Positions 1-8,636 are shown, counted from the first letter of the stretch. The stretch: 64,000 bases of DNA from Fimbriimonadales bacterium (GCA_025998675.1 AP024673.1:62001-126000); one strand, 5' to 3'. A program made the numbers and translations. The notes: generated by a model from the sequence alone, not told the origin.

Positions 1-1584
1 GGGATGCCGTTTGTGGATCTGGATCGTGTGCAGCCGGAGCCGTCCGCGCTGAATGTAGTCAAAGAGCATATCGCCAAGCGCTACAATGTGATCCCCGTGA
101 AAAAAGACGGCAACATCCTCTATCTGGCGATGTCGGACCCCAGCAATGTGATGGCGATAGACGATGTGCGTGTCAACTCGCGCTGCACAGTGCGTCCGGT
201 GATTGCCGCGCCCGGCGCGATTGAGGACGCCATTCGCAAGGCATACGGCGGCTCGGCGGCGGGCGACGGCGCGCCGGCGGCGCCGGGGGACGGCAACGCG
301 CCTGCGCGCCCTGCCGACCTGCGCGGCAGCGTGATGACCGATATCGCCGCCTATAGCGCGCGCGGCGACGCCGAAGACGACGAAAAAGCCGTGCTGCGCG
401 AAGCCGAAGAAGGTCCCATCGTGCGCGTGGCGAACACCATCATCCAGCAAGCCATCAACGAACGCGCCAGCGATATCCATGTCGAACCGCAAATCCGCAA
501 CCTGCGCATCCGCTACCGAATCGACGGCGTGTTGCACGAAGCGCTCTCCCTGCCCAAATATGTGCAGGCGCCCCTCATCTCCCGCTACAAAATCATGGCG
601 GAGATGAACATCGCCGAGAAACGCCTGCCGCAAGACGGGCGTATCCCCATTCGCTACCAGAACAAAGACTACGACCTGCGCGTCTCGTCCATCCCGACCC
701 CGCACGGCGAGAAAATCGTCATGCGTATCCTGGACAAGACCAGCGTGTTGCTGGGACTCAACAAGCTCGGCTTCACCCCCGAAACACAGGCGCGCCTTGA
801 AGAGCTGGTCATCCAGCCGCAGGGCATGGTGCTGTCCACCGGTCCCACAGGGTCGGGCAAAACGACCACCCAGTATTCGGTACTCCACAAACTGAACTCC
901 GTCGAAAAGAACATCTTGACGATTGAAGACCCGATTGAGTACCAGTTGCCGGGAATCTCGCAGGTGCAGGTGAACCGCAAGGCGGGCTTGACCTTCGCGA
1001 GCGCGCTGCGCGCGTTCCTGCGTCAAGACCCCGACATCATCATGGTCGGCGAGATGCGCGACCTGGAGACGGCGGAGATTGCGATTGAAGCCTCGTTGAC
1101 GGGACACCTGGTGCTGTCGACGCTGCACACAAACGACGCGCCCTCCGCCGTGATTCGTATGGTGGACATGGGCGTGGAGCCGTACCTGATTGCGGCGACC
1201 GTCACGGGCGTGATGGCGCAGCGCCTCGCGCGCCGCGTGTGCCAGCACTGCAAGGAGCCGCGCGAAATCCCCGCCGCCGACCTGCGCGCCTTCGGGTTCC
1301 AGATTGAGAACCCCGACCAGATGGTCACCATCTGGGAAGGCGTCGGGTGCGACCACTGTCGCGGGCGCGGCTACGCAGGGCGCGTCGGTATCTACGAACT
1401 GATGGTGGTCAACGCCGAAATCGCCGAGCTGATTGTGCGCCGCGCGCCGCTGTCCGACATCAAAGAAGCCGCCAAAGCGAACGGCATGAAAGAGCTGCGC
1501 GAGGACGGACTGGTCAAAGTCCTCGAGGGGCTGACCACACCCGACGAGGTACGCCGCGTGGTCTTCACCGCAGGATTCTATTAA
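1..1584 (+). CDS. pilB: Type IV pilus assembly / type II secretion ATPase PilB/GspE (5' end outside window)
   Basis: This is the hexameric cytoplasmic ATPase that powers pilus extension or pseudopilus assembly. The visible 526 residues begin inside the N-terminal MshEN-type domain (MPFVDLDRVQPEP). Family members usually have a further N-terminal stretch and the frame is open to the window edge, so the true start lies upstream. The Walker A motif GPTGSGKTTT is near visible residue 280, and the Asp box and Walker B region follow. A CQHC...CDHC zinc tetrad typical of PilB/GspE lies near residue 410-450. It is followed after a short gap by pilT, pilC and pilD on the same strand, so it is the first visible gene of a pilus operon. 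PilB and GspE cannot be told apart by sequence alone. The neighbouring pilT favours type IV pili. Confidence 0.93.
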   Translation, partial: GMPFVDLDRVQPEPSALNVVKEHIAKRYNVIPVKKDGNILYLAMSDPSNVMAIDDVRVNSRCTVRPVIAAPGAIEDAIRKAYGGSAAGDGAPAAPGDGNAPARPADLRGSVMTDIAAYSARGDAEDDEKAVLREAEEGPIVRVANTIIQQAINERASDIHVEPQIRNLRIRYRIDGVLHEALSLPKYVQAPLISRYKIMAEMNIAEKRLPQDGRIPIRYQNKDYDLRVSSIPTPHGEKIVMRILDKTSVLLGLNKLGFTPETQARLEELVIQPQGMVLSTGPTGSGKTTTQYSVLHKLNSVEKNILTIEDPIEYQLPGISQVQVNRKAGLTFASALRAFLRQDPDIIMVGEMRDLETAEIAIEASLTGHLVLSTLHTNDAPSAVIRMVDMGVEPYLIAATVTGVMAQRLARRVCQHCKEPREIPAADLRAFGFQIENPDQMVTIWEGVGCDHCRGRGYAGRVGIYELMVVNAEIAELIVRRAPLSDIKEAAKANGMKELREDGLVKVLEGLTTPDEVRRVVFTAGFY

Positions 1585-1607
1585 TACTCAGGAGGTCTCA
1601 CCAAGCC

Positions 1608-2813
1608 ATGCATATGAACCAGACGCCGAACACACCGACGCACGGAGGCGGGGCGGCGACAGCGCCTGCCGCACAGCCCGCGGTCGCGCAACCGCGCAGC
1701 CTCGAAGATACCCATATCGACGAGCTGCTCTACATCGTAACCGAGAAAGGCGCGTCCGACCTGCACCTGTGCCCCTTTGTGGAGCCTGTGATTCGCGTGG
1801 ATGGGCAGCTGCTGCGCCTCAACTACGAGAAAGCGCAGCCGACCCAGACCCAGCGCATGATGTACGAAATCCTGACCGACGAACAAATCCAGAAGTTCGA
1901 AACGAATTACGAGCTGGACTTTTCGTACAGCCTGCACAAAATCGCGCGCTTCCGCGTGAATGTGTACAAGGACAAGGGCGCAGTCGCCGCCGCGTTCCGT
2001 TTGATTCCCGCCCGTGTGCCGACGGTGCGCGAGCTGAACCTGCCGCCTGTGCTGGAAGAACTCACTCGTCGCCCGCGCGGACTGATTCTGGTGACGGGTC
2101 CCACCGGGTCGGGCAAGTCCACCTCGCTCGCGGCGATGATTAACCAGATTAACACCGAGCGCAGCGTGCATATCATCACCGTTGAGGACCCCATTGAGTA
2201 CCTGCACCAGCACCGCTCCAGCATTATCAACCAGCGCGAGCTGGGACAGGACACCAAGTCGTTCGCGGCGGCGCTGCGCTCCGCGCTGCGTGAAGACCCC
2301 GATGTGATTCTGGTCGGCGAGATGCGCGACCTGGAGACCATCCAGCTGGCAATCACCGCCGCCGAGACGGGACACCTGGTGTTCGCCACGCTCCACACGA
2401 ACAACGCCGCCGAGTCGATTGACCGTATCGTCGATGTGTTCCCGCCGGGGCAACAGGAGCAGATTCGCATTCAGCTGGCGAACAACCTGCAGGCGATTGT
2501 CAGCCAGCAGCTGTTGCCGCGCGCGGGTCAACCGGGGCGCGTGCCCGCCGTCGAGGTGATGATTGCCACGCCCGCCATCCGCAACCTCATCCGCGAGAAC
2601 AAGACCCACCAGATTCACACCATGATTCAGACCAGCGGGCAGATGGGCATGCAGACGATGGATCAGTCGCTGCGCGACCTGTATGTGAAGGGCTGGGTGA
2701 CTTATGAGGAGGCGATGTCGCGGGCGATTAACCCCGACGAGCTGCGCAAGATGATTGCGCCCACGGGCGGCGTGCCGGGCGCGCCGGGCGCACAGCCCCC
2801 GCGCGGACGCTAA
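1608..2813 (+). CDS. pilT: Type IV pilus retraction ATPase PilT
   Basis: PilT is a hexameric ATPase that depolymerises the pilus for twitching motility. The product is 401 residues, close to the family norm plus a low-complexity Ala/Pro/Gln N-terminal extension of about 40 residues. It has Walker A GPTGSGKST near residue 163, the EDPIEYLHQH Asp box, VGEMRDLET Walker B, and the C-terminal AIRNLIRE signature that separates PilT from PilB. The start at 1608 follows GGAGG at 1591-1595. The ATG at 1614 is an alternative. A longer open frame reaches back into pilB, but it has no ribosome site and overlaps conserved pilB sequence. The gap to pilB is 23 bases, so the two are probably co-transcribed. 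Confidence 0.95.
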   Translation: MHMNQTPNTPTHGGGAATAPAAQPAVAQPRSLEDTHIDELLYIVTEKGASDLHLCPFVEPVIRVDGQLLRLNYEKAQPTQTQRMMYEILTDEQIQKFETNYELDFSYSLHKIARFRVNVYKDKGAVAAAFRLIPARVPTVRELNLPPVLEELTRRPRGLILVTGPTGSGKSTSLAAMINQINTERSVHIITVEDPIEYLHQHRSSIINQRELGQDTKSFAAALRSALREDPDVILVGEMRDLETIQLAITAAETGHLVFATLHTNNAAESIDRIVDVFPPGQQEQIRIQLANNLQAIVSQQLLPRAGQPGRVPAVEVMIATPAIRNLIRENKTHQIHTMIQTSGQMGMQTMDQSLRDLYVKGWVTYEEAMSRAINPDELRKMIAPTGGVPGAPGAQPPRGR

Positions 2814-2834
2814 ACACTCAGGAGGCAAGCGACC

Positions 2835-4055
2835 ATGCCGTACTTTAACTACACAATTCGGGACGCGAACGGGCAGACCCGTTCAGGCAAGGTAGAAGCG
2901 CCCAACGCGGAAGAGCTGAAGAAGCGGCTGCAGGCGGAAGGGCTGCAGGTGCTGGAGGTGTCCGAGGACCGCAAGGCGCCGCGCGTGCCTGCAGGCGGCT
3001 ACGGGCGCGTCAAACTCAGCGACCTTGCCATCTTCGCCCGCCAGTTCTCCACGATGCTCGACGCGGGCGTGTCGCTGATTCGCTGTCTGGATGTGCTGCA
3101 GGCGCAGACCAACAACGCCCGCCTGCGCAAAATCCTGATGGACCTGTCCGCGCGCGTTGAGTCGGGCGAGAGCCTCTCCCGCTCGATGGCGCGCCACCCG
3201 AAAGCGTTCAGCCAGCTGATTATCGGTCTGATTCGCGCGGGCGAGGTCGGCGGCGTGCTGGAAGAGTCGCTCCAGCGCATCGCGGGCTTCCTTGAGAAGG
3301 ATGTGGAGTTGCGCCGCAAAATCCGCTCCGCGCTGACCTACCCGGTGATTGTGTTGCTGGCGGCGGTCGGGATAGTGATTTTCCTCGTCTCGTGGCTCGT
3401 GCCGCAGTTCGCCAGCCTGTTCAAGGAGCTGGGCATCAAGGAGATGCCCGCGCCAACGCAGTTCTTGATTGACCTGAGCGCGCTGTTTACGCAACGCTGG
3501 TATGTGGTGATTATCGCGGTGGTCGCGATTCTAATTGCGTACAAGCTGTTCGTGAGTACGCGCGTGGGACGGCGCGTCGCTGATCGGGTCAAGCTGCGCG
3601 TACCCGTGTTCGGGCCGCTCCATCACAAAATCGTGATGGCGCGCTTCAGCCGTACGATGGGCACGCTGCTGGCGTCGGGCGTGCCGATTCTGCAGGCGAT
3701 GGAGACCGTCGCGGGCGTCGTGGGCAACTCGGTCGTCTCGGACGCCGTGATCGAATCACGCGCCCGTATCCGCGAAGGTGAGAAAATCGCCGACCCGCTC
3801 CAGCGCAGCAAGATGTTCCCGCCGATGGTCGTCCATATGGTCAGCGTCGGCGAGGAGTCGGGCTCGCTGGACCACATGCTCAACAAAATCGCCGACTTTT
3901 ACGAGAACGAGGTGGAGATGACCATCGCCAGCCTCACCGCCGCGATTGAGCCGGTGATGATTGTGCTGCTGGGCTTCATCGTCGGCTTCATCGTCATCTC
4001 GATGTTCCTGCCGATGATTGAGGTCATCTCGAATCTCAGCCAGACCCAGTCGTAA
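2835..4055 (+). CDS. pilC: Type IV pilus inner-membrane platform protein PilC (GspF family)
   Basis: This is the polytopic inner-membrane platform on which the PilB and PilT ATPases act. It is 406 residues, the usual PilC length. Two T2SSF domains (about residues 65-190 and 270-395) each end in strongly hydrophobic segments, near residues 170-195, 220-240 and 375-395. The N-terminus MPYFNYTIRDANG is typical of the family. AGGAGG sits 8-13 bases before the ATG. The gene starts 21 bases after pilT, and its stop codon TAA overlaps the ATG of pilD by one base, so translation is probably coupled. Confidence 0.95.
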   Translation: MPYFNYTIRDANGQTRSGKVEAPNAEELKKRLQAEGLQVLEVSEDRKAPRVPAGGYGRVKLSDLAIFARQFSTMLDAGVSLIRCLDVLQAQTNNARLRKILMDLSARVESGESLSRSMARHPKAFSQLIIGLIRAGEVGGVLEESLQRIAGFLEKDVELRRKIRSALTYPVIVLLAAVGIVIFLVSWLVPQFASLFKELGIKEMPAPTQFLIDLSALFTQRWYVVIIAVVAILIAYKLFVSTRVGRRVADRVKLRVPVFGPLHHKIVMARFSRTMGTLLASGVPILQAMETVAGVVGNSVVSDAVIESRARIREGEKIADPLQRSKMFPPMVVHMVSVGEESGSLDHMLNKIADFYENEVEMTIASLTAAIEPVMIVLLGFIVGFIVISMFLPMIEVISNLSQTQS

Positions 4056-5092
4056 TGCTTCCTGCGTGGAGCATTGTGTTCGGCGTCGCGTTCGGGGCGG
4101 CGGTAGGGAGCTTCTTAAATGTGCTCATCTACCGTCTGCCCCGAAACCTTTCGATAGCCTTCCCCCCTTCGCACTGCCCGAAGTGTGGGCATCGGCTGGG
4201 CGTGCGCGACCTGTTCCCCCTGCTGAGCTACCTGATGCAGGGCGGTAAGTGTCGCTATTGCCGTGCGCCAATACCTCTGCGCTACTTTCTGGTGGAGCTG
4301 TGGAACGCGGGCGTGTGGGCGTGGTTGTGGCATCAGTGGCTGATTGTGGGCGAATCGCCGCTACGGTTTGTAATATACGCGCTGGCGGCGTCCGTGTTGA
4401 TTGCGATTTTTTTCATCGACCTGCAGCACTACATTATCCCCGATGAGCTGAATGTCGCGCTGCTGATTCTGGGCTTGCTCCATGCGGGGTTGCTGAAGGG
4501 CGCGCCGACCGACTGGGACTGGGCGTCGCTGGGCGCGCTGAGCCTGCGCAATGCGACAATTGGCGCGCTGATTGGCGCAGGGCTGTTCAGCGCGATTGCG
4601 ATTCTGGGGCGGATTGCGTTTCGGCGCGATGCGATGGGGCACGGCGACATCAAGCTCGTGCGGGGAATGGGCGCGCTGCTGCTTGCGCCCGGCATGCTGG
4701 TCGCGTTCGGCGTCTCGATTGCGACAGGCGCGATTCTGGGCGGGCTATGGAGCTACTGGCGCGCTCGCCGCGCCCGTCCCGCACACGACGCCGCACCCGA
4801 CGATACGGAGGCGCCGCTCCCGCCCGAACCGCTGGGGAGCCTGCTGCTGTCGTGCCTGCTCTATACGCTCTGGGTGGATGCGCTCATCACGCTGCTCCCG
4901 CGCCGCGTGCAACAGCGCGTCTACGCCTCGCTGGGTCAGACCGAGGAGGAACTCGCCGACGAATCCTTCGAAGAGACGCCTACCATGCTGCCCTTCGGAC
5001 CGTTTCTGGCAATCGGCGCGCTGCTGGTGATGCTCTTCGGGGCGACCTTTTCAGGCTGGGTACACGCCTATCTCGAATGGGCGGGCTTTTAG
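4055..5092 (+). CDS. pilD: Prepilin leader peptidase / N-methyltransferase
   Basis: This bifunctional membrane aspartic protease cleaves type III signal peptides of prepilins and N-methylates the new N-terminus. The 345-residue protein has the N-terminal GSFLNVLIYRLPR segment, a zinc tetrad (C41, C44, C66, C69) in the cytoplasmic loop, and the two catalytic aspartates of the family: D122 in FFIDLQH and D198 in the GHGDIKL motif. About seven to eight hydrophobic helices are visible. A hydrophilic Arg/Pro-rich stretch (about residues 230-265) interrupts the C-terminal membrane part and makes the protein longer than usual. It overlaps pilC by one base. No prepilin gene is seen downstream in this window. 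Confidence 0.94.
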   Translation: MLPAWSIVFGVAFGAAVGSFLNVLIYRLPRNLSIAFPPSHCPKCGHRLGVRDLFPLLSYLMQGGKCRYCRAPIPLRYFLVELWNAGVWAWLWHQWLIVGESPLRFVIYALAASVLIAIFFIDLQHYIIPDELNVALLILGLLHAGLLKGAPTDWDWASLGALSLRNATIGALIGAGLFSAIAILGRIAFRRDAMGHGDIKLVRGMGALLLAPGMLVAFGVSIATGAILGGLWSYWRARRARPAHDAAPDDTEAPLPPEPLGSLLLSCLLYTLWVDALITLLPRRVQQRVYASLGQTEEELADESFEETPTMLPFGPFLAIGALLVMLFGATFSGWVHAYLEWAGF

Positions 5093-5130
5093 GTATCGTC
5101 GCCGCGTGATTACGACTTGTGCGCGCACGC

Positions 5131-5210
5131 CGTCTTTATGGAGTGCGGAACCGGAGCTTCCGCGCATGCTGAACCTGCGCTTCAGTACTCCAAAAGGCTT
5201 TGCATGCGAA
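5131..5210 (-). repeat. Dispersed palindromic repeat, family R2 (inverted, diverged copy)
   Basis: This GC-rich hairpin-forming stretch starts with TCTTTATGGAGTGCGGA and ends near CAGTACTCCAAA. Read on the minus strand it matches the cores of the elements at 8420-8580 and 55440-55588. It lies in the 207-base gap between pilD and tatA, which holds no gene. The outer arms are poorly preserved here, so only the core is annotated. Confidence 0.6.
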
Positions 5211-5263
5211 GCGCACTCTACCGATAAGGGCGCGGTTGCAAAAACAACACACGAGCGCTTAGA

Positions 5264-5271
5264 GGTATAAT
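5264..5271 (+). promoter_or_regulatory. Extended -10 element upstream of tatA
   Basis: GGTATAAT lies 28 bases before the tatA start and matches an extended -10 box. No well-spaced -35 hexamer is visible (TTGCAA at 5236 is 24 bases away). It probably drives tatA-secG-hydrolase transcription. Confidence 0.55.
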
Positions 5272-5299
5272 ACTCCCGCCGCGTGGAGCGGAGGCAATT

Positions 5300-5527
5300 A
5301 TGTTTGGGAGCATCGGCTTTAGCGAAATCATGGTCTTGTTCGTGATTGCGCTGCTGATTTTCGGGCCGCGCAAACTGCCCGAAATCGCGCGCTCCGTCGG
5401 GCAAGCCATGCGCGAATTCAAAAAAGCGGGCGAGGAAGTCTCCCGCTCGCTCGAGGAACCCGTCGACGAAATCCGTGAGCGGATCCAGAACATAGAGTAC
5501 GACGAGGAGCGACAATGGAGATCTTAA
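5300..5527 (+). CDS. tatA: Sec-independent protein translocase TatA/TatE
   Basis: This is the pore-forming subunit of the twin-arginine translocase, which exports folded proteins across the inner membrane. The 75 residues show the family layout: a short N-terminal helix (residues 5-20), the FGPRKLPEIAR hinge, then an amphipathic and charged C-terminal tail. The gene overlaps secG by 13 bases, so two different export pathways are encoded in one transcript. No tatC is present in the window. A likely TAT substrate is the ferritin-like protein at 26928. TatB is less likely because the tail is short. Confidence 0.93.
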   Translation: MFGSIGFSEIMVLFVIALLIFGPRKLPEIARSVGQAMREFKKAGEEVSRSLEEPVDEIRERIQNIEYDEERQWRS

Positions 5528-5745
5528 AAGCAGTGCTGACCTGGGTGGACATCATTGTCATGGTGGCTTTTATCGGGCTGGTCGCGATTCAGACCTCGCG
5601 TTCGGAGGGCATCTTCAGTCCGGGCGCGGCGGACAGCATGTTTGGCAAGGCGAAGCCCGGCTTCGACGACAACCTGTCGCGCCTGACGCTGATTCTCGCC
5701 GTGACGATGTTCGTGCTGACCGCAGTGGTGACCTACATGCCCTGA
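5515..5745 (+). CDS. secG: Preprotein translocase subunit SecG
   Basis: This is a small accessory subunit of the SecYEG channel. The 76 residues contain two hydrophobic helices (about 7-27 and 54-75) joined by a loop with the QTSRSEG...FG signature. It overlaps tatA by 13 bases and shares one base with the downstream hydrolase (TGATG), which indicates a coupled operon. Confidence 0.9.
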   Translation: MEILKAVLTWVDIIVMVAFIGLVAIQTSRSEGIFSPGAADSMFGKAKPGFDDNLSRLTLILAVTMFVLTAVVTYMP

Positions 5746-6386
5746 TGGTACATATCGAGAAACTGACGCTGGGCGTGCTGCAGGCGAACTGCTACCTGGT
5801 GCAGTGCTTGGCGACCCGCCAGACCGCCGTGATTGATCCCGGACTGGAGCCTGAACGCATTCTGGAGCGGCTGCGCGCGCTGGGCGACCCGCCCGTCGCG
5901 GCGATTCTGGCGACGCACGGGCATTTTGACCATGTGGTGGGCGTGCGCGCGGTGCAGGCGCACACAGGCGCGCCGTTCTGGATTGCCCGCAACGAGTGGG
6001 AGCTGTGGGCGCAGCAGGCGCATGAGCATCCTGTGTATCTGAATCTGCCGCCGACCGAGCCTGTGCCGACGCCGGACCGATTTCTGGCGGAAGGCGACGA
6101 GTTCTGCATCGGCGCACTGGCGTTCGAAACGCTCGATCTGCGCGGGCACGCGCCCGAACATCTAGGGTTCCTGCTGAAAAACACACAGCCGATGCGCCTG
6201 TTCTGCGGCGACGCCATCTTCGCGGGCAGCGTCGGACGCACGGACATTCCCTACGCGGATATGCACACCCTGCGCGACCACCTGCACACGCGCGTGATGC
6301 AGCTGCCCGACGACACGATTCTGCACCCCGGACACGGACCCGACACGACCGTCGGCGTCGAACGGGCAACGAATCCCTACTTATAA
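5745..6386 (+). CDS. Metallo-beta-lactamase-fold hydrolase (glyoxalase II-like)
   Basis: This 213-residue soluble protein has the MBL fold and zinc ligands THGHFDH near residue 60, a later GHAPEH, CGD with the bridging Asp, and a C-terminal HPGHGPDT. This set matches the YcbL/glyoxalase II-like subgroup, which hydrolyses thioesters such as S-lactoylglutathione. The physiological substrate cannot be read from sequence. The start codon overlaps the secG stop by one base, so expression follows the tatA-secG unit. Confidence 0.85.
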   Translation: MVHIEKLTLGVLQANCYLVQCLATRQTAVIDPGLEPERILERLRALGDPPVAAILATHGHFDHVVGVRAVQAHTGAPFWIARNEWELWAQQAHEHPVYLNLPPTEPVPTPDRFLAEGDEFCIGALAFETLDLRGHAPEHLGFLLKNTQPMRLFCGDAIFAGSVGRTDIPYADMHTLRDHLHTRVMQLPDDTILHPGHGPDTTVGVERATNPYL

Positions 6387-6408
6387 CCGTTTTGTAAGGA
6401 GGCGCACG

Positions 6409-7167
6409 ATGCAACCCAAAATCGGACTGCAACTCTACACCCTGCGCGACGATTTGAAGGCGGACCTTGAGGGAACCATCCGCGCCGTCGCGCAGATGGG
6501 CTACGAATACATCGAGACGACCGGCTTTATGGGCGAACACTCGCCCGCGATGGCGCAGTTGCTGCAGGAGACCGGGCTAAAAATCGCCGGGCTGGGCTTC
6601 GACCTGAACACGCTGGAGAGCGAGCCGCAGCAGGTCATCGACGCCTGCCGCCAGTGGAACGGACACTACGCCGTGACCTTCTGGATTGACGAATCGCAGC
6701 GCCAGTCGGCGGACGACTGGAAGCGCATCGCCGAGCGATTCAATCGGATTGGCGAATCGCTGGCGGCGGGGAATGTGCCGTTCCTGTACCATCTGCACGG
6801 CTACGAGTTTGTGGAATACGACGGCGCGCGCGCCATCGACATCCTGATGGCGAACACCGACCCGCGCTACTTCAATCTGGAGCCCGACATCTACTGGGTG
6901 GAGTACGGCGGCGCGAACGCCGTGGAGCTGTGCCAGCAGTACGCGGACCGTATCCGCGCGCTGCACATAAAGGACTACATCAGCAAGCCTGAGATGCACG
7001 ATGTGGAGGTCGGCGAGGGCGCGATTGACATGCCCGCCATCCTGCGCCTCGCCTTGCAACACCAGTGGGAATGGCTGATTGTGGAGCAGGAGCGCTACCA
7101 TCGCCCGCCGATTGAAGCCGCTGCCCGCTGCCTGCAAAACATCAAGCGCATGCTGTCGAATCTGTAG
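6409..7167 (+). CDS. Sugar phosphate isomerase/epimerase (xylose isomerase-like TIM barrel)
   Basis: This 252-residue protein belongs to the AP endonuclease family 2 / xylose isomerase-like barrel superfamily, whose members isomerise sugars, inosose or hydroxypyruvate using a divalent metal. The visible features are the opening KIGLQLYTLRDDL, the metal-ligand regions LEPDIYWVEYG and HIKDYIS, and the late VEQERYHRPP glutamate. TAAGGAGG sits 8-15 bases before the ATG. It begins 22 bases after the MBL gene and may be its last operon partner. The substrate is unknown. Confidence 0.82.
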   Translation: MQPKIGLQLYTLRDDLKADLEGTIRAVAQMGYEYIETTGFMGEHSPAMAQLLQETGLKIAGLGFDLNTLESEPQQVIDACRQWNGHYAVTFWIDESQRQSADDWKRIAERFNRIGESLAAGNVPFLYHLHGYEFVEYDGARAIDILMANTDPRYFNLEPDIYWVEYGGANAVELCQQYADRIRALHIKDYISKPEMHDVEVGEGAIDMPAILRLALQHQWEWLIVEQERYHRPPIEAAARCLQNIKRMLSNL

Positions 7168-7228
7168 CAGGAGTTGTCGGCGCAGCGGCGAAACCCAAAC
7201 TATGGAATAACCGAGAGGGATGATTTCT

Positions 7229-7579
7229 ATGTTCGCGTTGAACTTCTATACGGACCTGTATGAGGACATGCTGCGTTCCCTGCGCAAAACGGCGACGATA
7301 CGGTTGGGAGATAAGTCCCGCAAATACAGCGCAGGGCAGATTGTGTGGATTACGGTCGGACCGCGCTTCGGCAAGCGCAAGCGACTGTTCACAGCGATTC
7401 TGGATCGCGTGGAGGTCAAGCCGATTGCGGACCTCAGTCCGCGCGATATCGAGCGCGAGAACCCGGAGTTCCGCACCTTAGAAGATGTGATTGCCCTGCT
7501 GGAGCGTATCTACGACCGCCCCGTGTCGATGGACGACCTGGTGACGGTGATTTACTTCTCGCCTGTCGAGGAGGGCTGA
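7229..7579 (+). CDS. ASCH/PUA-like domain protein, probable RNA-binding
   Basis: This small soluble protein of 116 residues has the ASCH-type pattern: LNFYTDLYEDMLRSLRKTATIRLGDKSRKYSAG near the start, a GQIVWITVG strand, and a closing VTVIYFSPVE. ASCH domains resemble PUA folds and are thought to bind RNA. I chose the ATG at 7229 because GAGAGGG is about 10 bases upstream. The ATG at 7220 touches that ribosome site directly. No operon partner is evident. Confidence 0.65.
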   Translation: MFALNFYTDLYEDMLRSLRKTATIRLGDKSRKYSAGQIVWITVGPRFGKRKRLFTAILDRVEVKPIADLSPRDIERENPEFRTLEDVIALLERIYDRPVSMDDLVTVIYFSPVEEG

Positions 7580-7642
7580 CGCCCGTCTTCGTACCAGTTT
7601 TCGAGCGCAACCCCGTAGGGCTGACAGCAGGATTCGCGCGAA

Positions 7643-7659
7643 TTGGCACGCACTGCGCT
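7643..7659 (+). promoter_or_regulatory. Weak sigma-54-like -24/-12 element
   Basis: TTGGCACGCACTGCGCT carries the invariant GG and GC at sigma-54 spacing, but lacks the TT before the -12 GC. It lies 41 bases upstream of a PEP-CTERM gene. Two other PEP-CTERM genes (60762 and 61594) have full matches, so this is a plausible weaker member. Confidence 0.3.
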
Positions 7660-7699
7660 ACTGTTCCTCTCGACTGCGATTGGCAGTCGGGAGGAAACC

Positions 7700-8359
7700 A
7701 TGAATAAACACTACGGTCTTCTGGGAGCAACGATTGGGTTGAGCGCTGTGCTGCTGAGCGGCGCTTTTGCGAACGCGACGCTGTTCAACAACGATAAAGT
7801 GTCCCTGCTGGGCACAGTGACCCTGACGCTGAATTCGGTTTCGCCCGGCGGTTCCGTGCAGATTACTTACAACACGAACCCGTCCACCACAACGGCAGGC
7901 GTTTTCAATCTCTCGACAACCGCACCTGAGAGTCAGGCGTTCTGCGTCGACCTGGACCATGTGATTAACTTCAGCCAGAATTACACCTACGAGCTGTGGC
8001 TGGCGTATGGTCGCGTCGGCGCGCTGTTGAACCTGAAGGACACCTTCATCACGGGTTCCGACCTGAACAACAAGGGACGCGCCTTCCAGATTGCGATGTG
8101 GGAGATTGCGCACGACCATTCGCTGGGCAACCCCGACAACTTGAGCGGAGATGTGTTCCAATACAGTCAGGACAGCACGGTTGTGGGGTATGCCAACTCG
8201 CTGTTGAGCGCGACGGCAGGTCAGGCGGACTACTACTACTTCCTGCGCAGTATTGACGACCCGCAGACCCAGAATCTGGCGATGGTTCCTGAGCCGGCGT
8301 CGCTGATTGCGCTGGGCACGGGGTTCATCGGATTGCTGGCGCGCCGTCGCCGCCGCTGA
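7700..8359 (+). CDS. PEP-CTERM exported protein with thioester-domain-like motifs
   Basis: This 219-residue secreted protein has a signal peptide (residues 1-26, cleavage near AFANA) and a C-terminal PEP-CTERM sorting tail (residues 196-219: VPEPAS, hydrophobic helix, five arginines) recognised by exosortase-type enzymes. The body contains FCVDLDH with C82 and GRAFQIAMWEI with Q130. In thioester domains of the TQXA type, a Cys in a (Y/F)C motif and a Gln in a phi-Q-x-x-phi-W motif form an internal thioester that binds host or surface nucleophiles. The resemblance is by eye only. GGAGG precedes the ATG. A strong terminator follows. Confidence 0.7.
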   Translation: MNKHYGLLGATIGLSAVLLSGAFANATLFNNDKVSLLGTVTLTLNSVSPGGSVQITYNTNPSTTTAGVFNLSTTAPESQAFCVDLDHVINFSQNYTYELWLAYGRVGALLNLKDTFITGSDLNNKGRAFQIAMWEIAHDHSLGNPDNLSGDVFQYSQDSTVVGYANSLLSATAGQADYYYFLRSIDDPQTQNLAMVPEPASLIALGTGFIGLLARRRRR

Positions 8360-8384
8360 ACGAAATCGGACGCCATCACTCGCG

Positions 8385-8416
8385 GCGCGTCTCTGCTTCG
8401 GCAGGGACGCGCTTTT
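8385..8416 (+). terminator. Rho-independent terminator after PEP-CTERM gene
   Basis: A 12-bp GC-rich stem (GCGCGTCTCTGC with GCAGGGACGCGC, one G-T pair) closes on a TTCG tetraloop and is followed by TTTT. It ends the 7700-8359 transcript. Confidence 0.88.
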
Positions 8417-8419
8417 GAT

Positions 8420-8580
8420 TAAGTGTCTTTGCAGTGAATTTTCAGCGACTCCCCTGTCCGCGCATGCGCGTAATTTGGAGTGCTGAAGCGGGAGCTTCTG
8501 CCTCGCGGAAGCTCCCGCTTCCGCACTCCATAAAGACGGCGCAGCACGCGCATGTCGCAATTCTCGCGCAAAGACACTTA
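8420..8580 (+). repeat. MITE-like element, family R2 (best-preserved copy)
   Basis: The element is about 161 bp with terminal inverted repeats: TAAGTGTCTTTGC at the left and GCAAAGACACTTA at the right, extending imperfectly over about 22 bp. Inside is a long hairpin (GGAGTGCTGAAGCGGGAGC paired with GCTCCCGCTTCCGCACTCC). Related copies occur at 5131-5210, 13872-13900 (fragment) and 55440-55588. It carries no transposase and fills the gap between a PEP-CTERM gene and purH. Confidence 0.75.
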
Positions 8581-8630
8581 GCGTCGGGAGAGGTTCACTG
8601 CAATACCCCATTCCGTTGGCCCGCGTGGGG

Positions 8631-8636
8631 TATCCT
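8631..8636 (+). promoter_or_regulatory. -10 box giving a probably leaderless purH transcript
   Basis: TATCCT preceded by GGGG lies 7 bases before the purH ATG, and no ribosome-binding site is present. A start site about 7 bases after the box would coincide with the ATG. Confidence 0.5.

Noticed and set aside
1347-1607. Upstream extension of pilT in the same frame
   Set aside because: It overlaps conserved pilB sequence, encodes Arg-rich shadow translation, and lacks a ribosome site. The ATG at 1608 has GGAGG.
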